A DNA stretch of 64,000 nucleotides from the NCBI GenBank assembly GCA_024743435.1, contig JANSWO010000010.1:62001-126000 (forward strand), written 5' to 3'. Below are positions 44,793 to 55,700 of this stretch, one piece after another. Made by a program: the position numbers and the translations under genes. The notes beneath the pieces are model-generated. The model was not told where the DNA came from and searched no databases. It saw nothing but the letters and a program-made list of their open reading frames with translations. Positions within the stretch are counted from its first letter, which is position 1; each line of letters starts with the position of its first letter. Origin of the DNA: Pseudomonadaceae bacterium. GTDB lineage: Bacteria; Pseudomonadota; Gammaproteobacteria; Pseudomonadales; Azotimanducaceae.

Positions 44793-45300
44793 GGGACGCG
44801 CTCACTCCGCCATCGCGAACCAGTGGCTTGCACCGCAAGCCACGCAGTGCGGCGATCTCCCACAGACAGGCCAAATGCCAACCCTACGGAGATTGCCACA
44901 CATCGCCGGTCGCTACGCGTCCGGCTCGCTCGCAATGACAACCCTCTCTGTCAGGGACGCGCTCACTTCGTCATCGCGAACCAGTGGCTTGCACCGCAAG
45001 CCACGCAGTGCGGCGATCTCCCGCAGACCGACCGAATGCCAACCCTACGGAGATTGCCACGCATCGCCAGTCGCTACGCGTCCGGCTCGCTCGCAATGAC
45101 AACCCTCTTCGTCGGGGACGCACTCACTCCGCCATCGCGAACCATTGGCTTGCACCGCAAGCCACGCAGTGCGGCGATCTCCCGCAGACAGGCCGAATGC
45201 CAACCCTGCGGAGATTGCCACGCATCGCCGGTCGCTCAGCGTCCGGCTCGCTCGCCATGACGACCCTCTCTGTCATCGCCAACCAGCGGCTTACACCACC
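44793..45300. repeat. 161-bp tandem repeat, three units and a partial
   Basis: Matching points (CAGTGGCTTGCACCGCAAG and relatives) occur at 44821, 44982 and 45143, exactly 161 bases apart; a fourth truncated copy starts at about 45284, where 20 bases are missing. Each unit has GGCGATCTCC and GGAGATTGCC, an inverted pair that can fold over the middle, and ends CTCGCAATGAC. Open frames through it are repeat artefacts. It fills the gap between urcA and hemN. Confidence 0.85.
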
Positions 45301-45306
45301 AGCTTG

Positions 45307-46779
45307 CTAAACCGCTTTAGAAAACCCGCTGCGGTTTGCAGGCAAGTAGGCATCAAACGCCATGGCAATGTTACGCAGTAGAAAACGGCCGGATTCAAGA
45401 ACTCGAATGCTCCTGGCTTCTACGCGGACAAGACCATCCACTTGCATCGTTTCGAGTTGAGAAACAGCTGAGGCGAAGTGCTGCTGAAAATCGATGCCGA
45501 ATTCCGTCTCGATGGCATCGACATCAACCTCGTACTGGCACATCAGATCACTGATGACCCGTCGCCGCAGCCGATCTTCAGACGACATGGAAAAACCTTT
45601 GACGCTCGCCAATGAGCCGGCGTCAATTCGCGCGTAGTACTCATTCAGTGTTTTCGCGTTCTGCGAATACGTGCCATGAATACTACTGATTGCGCTCACT
45701 CCAAGCCCAATGAGCTGGCAGTTTCCGTGTGTCGTATAGCCCTGAAAATTGCGTTGCAGCGAGCCTTGCTCTCGCGCCTTCGCCAACGTGTCGTCAGGCC
45801 GGGCGAAGTGATCCATACCGACATACAGATACCCGGCATCGCCCAGTCGCTCCACGGCCAACGCCATCAAAGCCAACTTCTCATGCGCATCCGGCAATGC
45901 GGTTGCATCGATTTGCTTCTGTGTTTTGAATAGATGGGGCAGATGAGCATAGTTGTAGAGGGAGATGCGATCCGGTGCGAGAGCAATAACTTTGCTTAGC
46001 GTCTCATCAAACGTTTCGAGCCGTTGGTGAGGCAGCCCATAGATAAGATCCACGCTCACGGAGCGAACGCCTCCCTTGCGGGCTGCAGCAACCACTGTAG
46101 CGGTTTGCTCCAATGATTGAATGCGATTGACCGCGCGTTGCACATCAGGATCGAAATCCTGAATGCCAATACTGACTCGATTGATACCGAGCCCAGTTAG
46201 AAAACGCATCCGCTCAGCGTCTACTGCCCGAGGGTCGATCTCGATCGAAAAATCTCGCAGCGCCGGGTCTTCCGTAAACGCCGTATTCGCATGAAGTGCG
46301 GCGAAGATTGTCCGGAACTGCTCATTCGAGAAGTAGGTCGGCGTGCCGCCGCCAAAATGTAGCTGCTCTACCCGCTGGCCCGGCTGCAAACGCGCTCCGA
46401 CTAACTCGATCTCACGGAGCAGACGTTCAAGATAGGCCGCTGCGTGCGCACGATTGTTGGTAACAATTTTGTTGCAGCCGCAGTAGTAGCAGATGGTGTC
46501 GCAGAACGGGACGTGTACATACAACGACAACGAATCCGAAGGGACAAGCGATTCCAGAGCGCCTGTCATCAGGTTCTCATCCAGGCACTCTGCGAACAGG
46601 TTTGCTGTGGGATAGGACGTGTAGCGAGGTCCGTTGACGTTGTAGCGGGCAATCAACAAAGGGTCGAATTGCCCAACCTGGCGAGGCGCCTCTACTGTGG
46701 TTGTCAGATTCAAACCCGACTCCTGCAAACAGTCCAATACGAGCTGCGTAGCGTGCCGATACTCAGCTGAAGCGTACAT
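45307..46779 (-). CDS. hemN: Oxygen-independent coproporphyrinogen III oxidase HemN
   Basis: 490 residues. The radical-SAM cluster motif HVPFCDTICYYCGC is complete (Cys93, 97, 100, with the family's extra Cys102). Other marks: YNVNGPRYTSYPTAN, HFGGGTPTYFS, GINRVSIGIQDFDPDVQRAVNR in part (VSIGIQDFDPDV), and DLIYGLPHQ. It converts coproporphyrinogen III to protoporphyrinogen IX without oxygen, for heme synthesis under low oxygen. About 35 residues precede the usual N-terminus, so the true start may be internal. No FNR box was found. Confidence 0.95.
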   Translation of the reverse strand: MYASAEYRHATQLVLDCLQESGLNLTTTVEAPRQVGQFDPLLIARYNVNGPRYTSYPTANLFAECLDENLMTGALESLVPSDSLSLYVHVPFCDTICYYCGCNKIVTNNRAHAAAYLERLLREIELVGARLQPGQRVEQLHFGGGTPTYFSNEQFRTIFAALHANTAFTEDPALRDFSIEIDPRAVDAERMRFLTGLGINRVSIGIQDFDPDVQRAVNRIQSLEQTATVVAAARKGGVRSVSVDLIYGLPHQRLETFDETLSKVIALAPDRISLYNYAHLPHLFKTQKQIDATALPDAHEKLALMALAVERLGDAGYLYVGMDHFARPDDTLAKAREQGSLQRNFQGYTTHGNCQLIGLGVSAISSIHGTYSQNAKTLNEYYARIDAGSLASVKGFSMSSEDRLRRRVISDLMCQYEVDVDAIETEFGIDFQQHFASAVSQLETMQVDGLVRVEARSIRVLESGRFLLRNIAMAFDAYLPANRSGFSKAV

Positions 46780-46889
46780 ACGCGGTACTGCTTAGGGCGT
46801 GGATAGCGACCCTGCCCGGTAAGCGACACAAAGCTGTCATGCAGCGGTGGTTTAGTCCCGGCTCCCAGCAAGCAAGTGCCTGGTTGACC

Positions 46890-47570
46890 ATGGCAAGGAA
46901 ATTCGACTCGCGCTCGGGTGATGCTCACCGAAAGAGTGGGCACACCAGTTTACTCATATCCGACATTCCCGTTATTGCCATCGCCTTCGAAGAGATCGTG
47001 GCGGGATTCGACGAGCCGTGTGACTACGTCAGCGTGAGTACGTGGAGCGATGCGCGGCTGACGCTGATGCGGCAGTCATTCGATCTGGTATTCGTCTGTT
47101 GCCGAGGGAATTTCTCCCGCGAACTCGCCGCGCTAAACCGAGCCTTTCGAAACAACAACTGGCTGACGATGCCGCTCAGCGGCAACTCGGGTCTCGTAGG
47201 TATGACCCGGGAGCATCGAAATATTCGCTTGATCTCGTTCAGTGCCTCTTCAAGCCAGTTGGGAGATGCAATCAGGGACATGCTCGAAAAGGGCACGGCC
47301 ACACGTACGCCCATCCTTGAGGGAATCGACCCACCCGTCACAACGCTGACCTCACAGGAGCACAACATCCTGGAGTTGCTCAGCGATGGCCTTTCTACCA
47401 AACAGATAGCCAACAAACTGAACTACGCCGCCGGCACGGTTCGAAACTGCCTGTCCAAAACCTACCGAAAACTCGGAGTGACGGACCGCACGAGCGCAGC
47501 GCTGGTGTTTTCGCGCTTGTATGAGCAATCCGAGCGAGCTCCAGATTCACGGCCAAATTGTGAAAGTTAA
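46890..47570 (+). CDS. LuxR-type DNA-binding regulator
   Basis: 226 residues from ATG 46890; ATG 46839 would add 17. The C-terminal GerE helix-turn-helix is clear (LTSQEHNILELLSDGLSTKQ, then IANKLNYAAGTVRNCLSKTY). The N-terminal part (LLISDIPVIAIAFEEIVAGF) has a receiver-like strand-helix pattern but lacks a convincing phosphoacceptor Asp pocket, so it is probably an atypical receiver. It precedes the second PhoX-like gene by about 120 bases and may control it. Confidence 0.82.
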   Translation: MARKFDSRSGDAHRKSGHTSLLISDIPVIAIAFEEIVAGFDEPCDYVSVSTWSDARLTLMRQSFDLVFVCCRGNFSRELAALNRAFRNNNWLTMPLSGNSGLVGMTREHRNIRLISFSASSSQLGDAIRDMLEKGTATRTPILEGIDPPVTTLTSQEHNILELLSDGLSTKQIANKLNYAAGTVRNCLSKTYRKLGVTDRTSAALVFSRLYEQSERAPDSRPNCES

Positions 47571-47571
47571 A

Positions 47572-47589
47572 TGACAATTACAGTTGTCA
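47572..47589. promoter_or_regulatory. Small palindrome upstream of the second PhoX-like gene
   Basis: TGACAA and TTGTCA flank a six-base spacer, two bases after the LuxR-type stop codon. Size fits a dimeric regulator site, but the assignment is weak; a TTGACA at 47630-47635 could be a -35 element. Confidence 0.35.
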
Positions 47590-47689
47590 CTGACTGCCAC
47601 GAAATCTTCATCACTGCCCCGACAAGCCTTTGACAGACTCATCCGCGCATACCCAACCCACACTTACAACGCATCCCAGGGGGACACAC

Positions 47690-49537
47690 ATGAGTGTTGA
47701 TAACGATATCGTCAACCAATCGGGAAATCGGCCTCTCGCCGACATCCTTCGAACAGGCGCTTCACGGCGAAACGTACTAGCTGGTGGCCTTGGCGCCGCC
47801 GCTGCTTCGTTTTTTGCGCCAAGCGCACTAGCGTCTGGCATCAGTTCTGCGAACACCTACCGAGGCCGCAGCAGCCGGCTGATGGAATTCACGCCAGTTT
47901 CAGTCGCAGAGGGTACGGGCCCGATGCCCGCCGTCGCCGCAGAATACGAATACGACACCTTGATTCCATGGGGTACGCCCCTGCAGCCTGGTGGACCTGA
48001 ATACACCGGCGATCCGAATACACGTCCGACAGCGGCAGAGCAGGCAGAACAGGTTGGCATCGGTCACGATGGCATGTGGCTTTTCCCCGTTCGAGACAAA
48101 CAAGGCAAGCCAAGCAATCGCGGCGGCATGCTGGCGATCAACCACGAGTTCGGTCGCAACTCTCACGTTCTCGGCAAAGACGCTCCAGAGAGCATGGAAG
48201 ACGTTCGTCTTTCCCAACACGCACATGGCGTGTGCTGTATCGCGATTGCGAACTGGCGCGGCAAATGGAAGGCTATCGGCAGCAAGAACAATCGTCGCAT
48301 TCACGTCAACACGCCGGTTGCATTCAGCGGCCCCGTTGCTGGCTCTGAACTGCTCGACACCAAGGCCGGCAACCCGACACTTGGAACCGTCAACAATTGC
48401 TCCAGCGGCTACACGCCTTGGGGCACTTACGTAACCTGCGAAGAAAACTTCAACGGCTACTTCGGTGCGACGAACGAAAAGACCACCTGGGTAGCTACGG
48501 AAGAGCAAGCTCGATACGGCTTCTCAGACGGCGGTTTTGGTTACGGCTGGGAAAACTTCGACAAGCGCTTTGACCTGTCGGATCCTGACTATCAGAACGA
48601 AGAAAATCGCTTTGGCTGGTGTGTTGAGATCGATCCGTTCGATCCTACACAAACGCCCGTCAAGCGCACGGCGATGGGTCGGTTCAAGCACGAAGGCGCA
48701 GAATTCGTCGTAGGCAAAGATGACAGAATCGTTGCTTACATGGGCGATGACCAACGCTTCGACTACATGTACAAGTTCGTCTCTGCAGACAGCTACAAGT
48801 CCATGCTCAAGCGCGGCGTCAGCCCGCTCGACGAAGGCTCATTGTACGTTGCCCGCTTCGATGACGATCAAACCGGCGAGTGGCTCGAACTGACCATCGA
48901 CAACCCCGTACTGGCAGCCCGCTTCTCAAGCCAGGCGGAAATTCTAACTTACGCCCGCATCGCAGGTGACCTATTGGGCGCGACGCCAATGGATCGCCCA
49001 GAGTGGGCGACGGTTGGTAACAAAGAAGTCGTCTACATTGCTATGACGAACAACAGCCGGCGTGAAGTAGCGGATGCGGCGAATCCATTGGCACCAAATG
49101 CCGATGGCCACATCATTCGCTTCCGCGACAGTGCAAAACACACGGGCACTGACTTCGCCTGGGAAATCTTCATCATTGCCGAGTCAACCCACGGCACCGA
49201 AGACACCTTCAGCGACCCTGATGGCTTGTGGGCCGATGATGACGGCCGTCTGTTCATCGAAACGGATGGTGGCCAGAAGGATGGCCTTAACAACCAACTG
49301 ATGGTTGCGGATGTCGTATCGGGCGAGTTGCGTCGGCTGTTAACGGGCGTCACCAGTGACGAAATCACCGGCTTCACAATCACGCCAAATCAGAAAACCG
49401 CGTTTGTGAACACCCAGCATCCCGGCAACGGCGATCCAAGCCGCACGAACTTCCCTGCGGAAGTGGATGGCGTCACGATTCCCCGTGACTGCACTATCGT
49501 GCTGCGCCGCAAGGATGGCCGTAAGGTCGGCTTGTAG
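47690..49537 (+). CDS. PhoX-like (DUF839) protein with Tat signal
   Basis: 615 residues from ATG 47690, preceded by AGGGGG. A twin-arginine signal (SRRNVLAGGLGAAAASFFAP) leads to a DUF839/PhoX body: GMLAINHEFGRNSHVLGKDA, NNCSSGYTPWGTYVTCEENF, RFKHEGAEFVVGKDDRIVAY and DPDGLWADDDGRLFIETDG. PhoX phosphatases act in the periplasm or outside and use calcium and iron. This one is closer to classical PhoX in length than the lipoprotein at 37184. Confidence 0.9.
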   Translation: MSVDNDIVNQSGNRPLADILRTGASRRNVLAGGLGAAAASFFAPSALASGISSANTYRGRSSRLMEFTPVSVAEGTGPMPAVAAEYEYDTLIPWGTPLQPGGPEYTGDPNTRPTAAEQAEQVGIGHDGMWLFPVRDKQGKPSNRGGMLAINHEFGRNSHVLGKDAPESMEDVRLSQHAHGVCCIAIANWRGKWKAIGSKNNRRIHVNTPVAFSGPVAGSELLDTKAGNPTLGTVNNCSSGYTPWGTYVTCEENFNGYFGATNEKTTWVATEEQARYGFSDGGFGYGWENFDKRFDLSDPDYQNEENRFGWCVEIDPFDPTQTPVKRTAMGRFKHEGAEFVVGKDDRIVAYMGDDQRFDYMYKFVSADSYKSMLKRGVSPLDEGSLYVARFDDDQTGEWLELTIDNPVLAARFSSQAEILTYARIAGDLLGATPMDRPEWATVGNKEVVYIAMTNNSRREVADAANPLAPNADGHIIRFRDSAKHTGTDFAWEIFIIAESTHGTEDTFSDPDGLWADDDGRLFIETDGGQKDGLNNQLMVADVVSGELRRLLTGVTSDEITGFTITPNQKTAFVNTQHPGNGDPSRTNFPAEVDGVTIPRDCTIVLRRKDGRKVGL

Positions 49538-49724
49538 CACTACTGCTATAGCTAGCTCGGGCGGCCGGCCACGCAATGTGTCCGGTCGCCCTTTACCCGC
49601 CCGTATTCGTTCCTCTTTCCTGACCCATTTCCCGCAAGCTTCCCGCCTAACCCCTTAACGCAGTCTATTTTGGCTGTCGGCTGCTATGCGGCGGCCACGC
49701 AACTACGCGACTTCGGGGGAAGAT

Positions 49725-52700
49725 ATGAGCAGTACTGCACCAACCGCGCTAGCACGCCGGATTCCAGGCGCGAAAGCGCTGGACTGGCTACTGATGGCCG
49801 CTGTCCTTCTTGTGGTCAACAGCCTCTACTCACCAGCCCACGCACTCAACCTGAGCCTGCGCTGCGGCTTCGACTATGACGACCGTCGATACGAATGGCT
49901 GGAGGGTGATGCAGATGTGTTTTTCCAGCACATCAATGAGAAAGGCCAGGTTGTAGTGACAAACGGCCAGAACGGGCCTGATCAGTTCCCGCGAATGTGG
50001 TTTGTTGAAGCTAAGACGACGAGCTTTCAACAGGTAACGTCGTTTCTCGAGTACAGCGGCGAATACGGTGAGTACGTCACCATTGAGGCTCGTGGTATCG
50101 GAGAGGACGGCGAGGTGTTCGGCGACGTCTTCCTCGTGACAGACGCCGGCGAAGGCAACAATTTTCGAGAGGCGAGCAATCAGTTCGCTTTCGTTTGGGA
50201 CGATGTAGCCGGTCTGCGCGAGATGGCGTTATTCATCCCCAGCGCTGCAACACGCGGCGAGGTTGGCGCACAATCAGCCATCGCCACCTCACCGCCGCCT
50301 GCCCGGCTGATCACCGAACGTACCGGCGAGGCTCAGACATCCACGCCTCTACCCTTCGACGTTCGTGTTACCCAACGCGATTTGCCTGACGCCATAGGTG
50401 ACGCTGCCGCTAACACGCCCGAATGCGGTGGCAGCAACCCGATCATCCCGGTAAGCGCCTTCGATTCACCGCCGAACAATGACAACTTCGAATTCTTCTC
50501 TGGTGACAACCTGATCCGATTAGCCGCGCCTCGAATCTCAATATCCGTGCGAGACAATCTCCAGCGTACCGACGAAAACGGCGACGTTGAATTCGATTTC
50601 GACGGAAACGGTTTCACCGGAGATACACTCGGGCTGCAAATCCAGTTGGAAAACATTGGCGTTGTCGATGTCAACATCGAATCACTGGAAGTCGAGTTTA
50701 CCGGCGATAGCGGCGTGTTCAGCACACTCTTCGCTGACTCACCGCCACAAACTCTGGCCGAAGGCGAACGTGCCGCCGAGTTTAGTCACTTCTATGGCGC
50801 CGACGGCGCAGGTGAGGTCTTCGTACGCATCAAAGTCGATATCTCCGACGAGAATGGCGAGACGGGTACGTTCTACAGCCGATTCGTCAATTTGAACATA
50901 GAGGGCGAAGGCACAACCCTGAGCATCGATACGGATCGCGGTCGCTACGACACTGAGACCGACGAGGAGAACAACCAATTCAGCCAAGGCAAGGTGACAC
51001 TGCAAGTCCGTAGCGATGACGTTGCCGATCAGAACGTCGTCTTCGGCGATCCGGTAATCACTGTCGACAAAGAAGAAATCATCGAACTGGTACTGCCATC
51101 GGAGCCGCCGAGCTTCACGGTATCGCGCAGCCGGGATCCGTTCTCTATCAACATTCCGTTTACCGCGCTCAAGCCGGGAGTCGTCAAACTCACAAGCTCC
51201 ATCGATGTTACCAACACTGACACCGGCGCCACGTCGACGATCACCGAGGAGGCAAGCGTTGTTGTGTCCCCGTTCGAGGTGACGGTGACGGTTAAGCCGG
51301 ACAACTTCAAAGTCAATGACACGCCGCGTGAAGACCTCACCCAGGCTTGCCGTGACTATGAGCGGCCTGAGCCGGTTAACCCTGATCCAAACGATCCACC
51401 CTTCAATCCGGAGGTCGCGAACTGTTTGGAGATTGAGGTGGTCGTCAAGAACATCTCTGAAGACACCATTACAAACGTCGCCTCGCTCGATGTGGACGAC
51501 ATAACCCGTGCGATTTCTTCTCTCGATCCTGAGGTGATTGAGAAGCCTGTCCGTCATCTTACTTACATCGCACCAATGGATGAGGAAGGCAATCCTCTCG
51601 TGCCAACTCTAACCGCCGGTGAAAGCCAGACTCATCGCTTCCTATTCGAGGCTTTCGGTGGCTCGCCTCGCCTGGAGGCCAGGCCCGTCTTCCGAGGCAC
51701 GTTGAATGGCGAAGAGATACAAGGCTCCGGTACCGACGAGTTCAAGCTCGTCGAAGATGTCATCCTCCGCTTCGGCGCACAGGTGCGTGATCCGAGCCGG
51801 CCGAGAATCGCCGGCGCGCCGTTCCCCATAGAAGCATTCATGGAGAACTTTTCGGAGACCAACTGGATCGTGGCGACCGTTTTCCCGATCGTTAGCGACA
51901 ACGCCGGCCGAGGGCATCTCTACAACCCCGAGGAGCGAACCATCCAGGTCACGACGTTCGACACAAACGATTGCCATGCGTTTGCGGAGATCGACGCCGG
52001 CAAGCTGCCAGAAATCTTCCCAGCGATCATGATTCCACCAAAAGACCCCGACTCCGACGATCCCAGCAGGGTCGATCTGGACGGTGTTCTGGCCACGATG
52101 TGCTGGGAGGTGGATTCACGCGCCAAGGTCAACTATGTGATCGAAGCCTACACCCTGGAAACGGATGAAGACGGCAATCGCGAGACAGTCACACGCGATG
52201 GAGCCGAGGTTTTCGTACAGAAGGATCGACTGGTCGATCAAGTTGAGTACGTCACCGACGACGGTTACCACTACAAGTTCGATCTGCCGGTGCGCGGCAA
52301 CCCGAACGTCAACGTCACCGATTCGTTCTGCGATGAGCTGGACTGGCTTGATCAGTATCTCGCGTGCGAAGCCGCTCGCGGTGTGCATTCCTTCGGCACC
52401 GGGCTCGTCGAGCTGCCCGGGTTCTTGTGGGACGGCACCAAGTACGTCGTCACCACCGATCTACACTACGGCGCCCGGCTCATGCACTGGTCTGCGAATC
52501 AGCTGGTTGTCGGCTACGACGCATTCTTCGGCGATACGGATGAGTCGAAGGAAGCCGCGCGCGCCAAGCTGCGCGCCGAGGTTGACCTCGTGCTCTTCTC
52601 ACTCGAGCGCGGCGCAATCATCACTGCCGAGCAATCCGACCAGATCGGCGAGGCCGCTGTAACGACCATCGACGGCATCGTCACGGACTTCCGAAACGGT

Positions 52701-55700
52701 GACTATCGCCAGATCGGTGGTCGAACGGCCTTCGCGGTGGGCGACAACATCGACGCGATCATCACCGGCGGGGTAGTCAAGACCATCGCGGGGCGCATCC
52801 AAAAGGGTTTCCGCGTCACCAAGATCGGTGAGGTTCGCGACATCGAACGAGCGGTGGGCGACGGCATCGAACAGATCAGCACGCGCCGCTCCCAGACCGA
52901 GGTCGACAACCTCGCCAGAGAGGTGACCGGTCGTGACGTCGACATCCTGACGAGCGGTGACCTGAAACCGAACGACCCGCTGTCATACGACTTTCTCACC
53001 CGCTATGTCGGCGTCCCAAGAGAAACGGTTCAGAAGATCGAAGCCATCGTGCAGAAGTACAAGATTCAAGTGTCCTTCCGCTCACGAGGCATCGGCGCGA
53101 TTCAGAAACTTCGGGACGGCCTTGCTTACTGGAAGCCGATGCCGATTAAGCAGAAGAACGTGAACGGCATCGACATCGAGTATCTGGGCTATCCCCCACA
53201 GGCTCGCGATCTAGTATTGATCGTCGAGCCACCGATCAAAGCCAGTCTCAACATCGACACGACGCAGAAAGGCTGGTCTCGAAGTGAGGCGTTCAACCGC
53301 CAACTCGATCAGTGGATGAGAGAGAATACGACGATTGCCAAGCCGGACGGGCTTGATGCTCTCGATGCTCGACTGGCATCTGACAGCAAGTTGAGCATGG
53401 ACGAGTTCGAACTGCCCGATAGCTTCGATGAGTACGTTCAGGTGCGAGAACGTCTACGCACTCGCGTGGAGGAGTGGGAGAAGTACACCACCGACAACGA
53501 TCTGTTCGGACCTGACCTCATGAGCGGTCGCATGCTCACGGAGGGCATCAACATGCGCTTCGGCTACAAGGAACAGGGGCTGTCCAGCTTCTTTGATTTC
53601 ATCGCGCCGAAGGACAATGTTCTCGGCGACACCCGCCGGATCATGCTCGAAGAGGGATTCAGGCTGGATGACGGAACCATCATCAATGACGTCGACGGCC
53701 GACGGATCTTCGATCTGACGCTGGATGGTCCTGGTGGCTTCAAACGCATCACCGGAGATATCGACTTTCTGACGATCCTTGACCACACCGGCGCCCTAAT
53801 CAAAAACCCGGTAAGGCGGTTCTTTATCTACTTAGAGCTTGCCAACGCGGTGGGCATGCAACACGGAGAGACCTTCTCGTTCATCTTCGCGAATGCTCGA
53901 GCGGGCTTCCTGGAAGCCCACGTCTTAGGCCGCAGGGGTTCCGAAGCACTCGCCACGATTTCTCACCACAGCGACGGTACAGCGCGCAGGCGCGCAGGCT
54001 ACTTCGTTCGCAATAGAGCGATCGTTGAAGATCTTGGTAACGGCGTCACTCAGCTAGATATCAAACAGCAGTTCGTACCGCTCACCACAGCCGGGCACGC
54101 TCTGAAGACCAGCCAGGATGTGGTCGAGAAGCTACTGGATCCCGGCACCTACTTCACACGTCTCAGCGATATCCTGGATCGCTACACCCAATCAGTCTGG
54201 CCGCTTCGGCAGATTTCAAACGCTGTAGGTGACGTTGAGGAATCAGACGTTGCGCCTGACTTCAGCGGCGATGTCGACGCCCCGGACGCTCGCGTCGTGC
54301 AGCCTCGAGGCGGCGATCTCAACAGCTTGGAGAGCGTACCGCCGGTAGGCAATCAACTCTTTGTCCCAGTCGGTGAACAGCCGCGTGTGCTACGCTCAAA
54401 CGGCATCGATCAGGTCGCCCTCGCGTGGGTGCCCATACCATCGGCGACGGCCAAGAACAGCGACGGCTTGATTGCCTCGTTGCCCTACTCGGTTCTGGAA
54501 GCTCCGGCATCAGCTGACACAGACAGCCTGACGATCGCTTCGCGGGAGACAATGGGCGCCACGGGCAATTCGCCATTCTTCGCTGTCGGTCAAACCATCG
54601 TGCTCGATCCCACTGGTGAGCTTGAAGAGACCGCCGTGGTTGCATCAGTTGATCCACTGACGCTGACTGCGCCGCTTCTTGAGGATCATGACACTGGCAC
54701 CGCAGTGGTCGTCGTGCCCGAACGGCTGCTCGCGACCGACAACGGCGGTGGCGGCGAGATCAGTGACAGCGACGGTGACGGCGTCGCCGATTCCGAAGAC
54801 ACGTTCCCCAACGATCCGAACGAATCGGCTGATACGGATTCTGATGGCATCGGCAACAACGCGGATACCGACGACGATGGCGACGGCAGTTCGGACGAAG
54901 ATGAAGTTCGCTTCAACTCCGATCCCCTCGATGCCAGCGACACCCCGGCGGATCATCGTCCAGCCCAGCCGTCCGTCATCGCCGCTAACTTTGATCCGAT
55001 GGCGCCGCTCACTCAGATCGATCTCGACGTTACCGCTTTCTCGGATCCTGACGAGTCGGGTGCCGCTGATGTCACGAACGTGCAGATCACGGGGCCATTG
55101 GATGATGGCAGCATCGGGATTGTGTTCAACGGCGAGGTGACCTCAGTCACGCCCCTGACGTTGCCCGATGCGCTGCTCGATATAGCAACAGATTACGAGC
55201 TCTACCTGCGCTACATCGACGCCACCGGCCAGGCCTCGGACTACTCGGAACCGGTACCGCTCAGCACGGCGGCCAGTAATCCTGATGATGCCGACGGCAA
55301 CGCCATCGACGATAGCGCGGAGCTCGCGGACGTTGTTGATATCAACAATAACGGCACACCCGATGCGGACGAAGGCATCACCGGATTCGCTGAAGCGAAC
55401 TCCGGCGCGCCGATGGGTATCGCTGCGAGCGCGGGCTCGGTAACCAACCTGTCCACCGCAACGGCCGGCGAGCTGCCGCTCGCGGTTAACGACGATCTCC
55501 CATTCGGAATGGTTGGGTTTCGAGTCGACGATGTTGAGGTTGGCGCCAGCGTGGATGTCACGTTCTATCTGCCCAACCCGACCCAGGGCAATCAGCGCTG
55601 GCTGCAGTTCGATCCGAACGCAAGCGACCTGATCGACCTCACGGCCCAGGCCGTCTTCGATGGCGACCGAGTAATCGTGACCTACGTTGACGGCGGCGCT

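Noticed and set aside
44793-45300. CRISPR array or coding sequence in the 161-bp repeats
   Set aside because: Unit length and whole-unit similarity do not fit short repeats with unique spacers, no cas gene is present, and the open frames repeat with the DNA unit.
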